DNA of 64,000 nucleotides from Liolophura sinensis (Eukaryota; Mollusca; Polyplacophora; Chitonida; Chitonidae), in contig NC_088305.1 in the NCBI RefSeq assembly GCF_032854445.1, forward strand, positions 28,360,628-28,424,627. Reading direction: 5' to 3'. Below are positions 63,706 through 64,000 of the stretch, piece after piece. Under the pieces are notes generated by a model that worked only from the letters and a program-made list of their open reading frames with translations, was not told the DNA's origin and ran no database searches. Position 1 is the stretch's first letter. Each line of letters starts with the position of its first letter. A program made the translations under genes and the position numbers.

Positions 63706-64000
63706 CTATAAGATGTAAAATATGTTCGATTTTTAAAAAAAATATGATTTCCTTAAAGAGATTGCTCCACTTCTATCCTGTGAAAAGAATGATATGTATT
63801 TCCCGTCCAGATATGATCCATGGGCTGAATCCATCAAGCCAGTTATGACTTTTGCAAAAATTCAGAGAATCATCTGTATGAATGTGAAATTCTGGAGCTA
63901 CACACAATGCATTATATTAATGTTTTGACTCAAGTCAGAAATGTGAAATTAGACCCATCAGCCATACGTGGTCAGATTTAAAAAACACCATGCTGTCAAA

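Overview
The window is intron-rich eukaryotic DNA that is almost entirely one gene, read on the minus strand and running off both ends. The interspersed repeats (tRNA-derived SINEs whose tail matches what I remember of the MetaSINE superfamily, a second SINE family with an ACTC-type tail, degraded LINEs and a Harbinger-like element) point to a lophotrochozoan invertebrate. A mollusc is most likely and a brachiopod is possible. The species assignment is inference.

The gene encodes a very large secreted, cysteine-rich, mucin-like glycoprotein of the von Willebrand factor / gel-forming mucin / hemolectin / SCO-spondin type. I chained 65 exons by hand from splice sites, reading phase and cysteine pattern (about 11.5 kb of coding sequence, roughly 3,800 residues). 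Neither the first nor the last exon of the gene is in the window. From the 5' side (high coordinates): exons 1-18 (63705-47309) form the vWF-type block D1 (partial), D2, D' and D3, each a vWD-C8-TIL unit. Exon 20 is an LDL-receptor class A-like module and exon 21 a Pro/Thr linker. Exons 22-59 (41786-9140) repeat a loose module of TIL-like cysteine block, two-exon VWC-like unit, Pro/Thr linker and two-exon discoidin-like (F5/8C-like) domain. A second LDLa lies in exon 31 and a single-exon VWC in exon 49. Exons 60-65 (8599-307) carry four nearly identical, intronless discoidin-like domains separated by Pro/Thr linkers. Introns between modules are almost all phase 1. Introns inside the VWC and discoidin domains are phase 0.

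The introns hold several dozen repeat copies and many minisatellites. The most unusual observation is that several local tandem duplications run across exon edges. A 77-bp array (about 28900-30125) copies the splice acceptor and start of exon 35. A 34-bp array (about 24802-24980) copies the splice donor of exon 39. Decayed copies of the exon 24 acceptor lie beside that exon. Exon 23 has a nearby duplicate with an intact reading frame, preceded by a G-quadruplex-type tract. There is also one apparent frameshift inside the D3 vWD exon (near 51328-51340), and the D2 domain has lost one cysteine of the CGLCG motif.

No protein-coding gene other than transposon remnants was supported on the plus strand, and I saw no ordinary tRNA or rRNA gene, CRISPR array or convincing promoter. 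Exon boundaries are manual inferences from the genomic sequence without transcript evidence.
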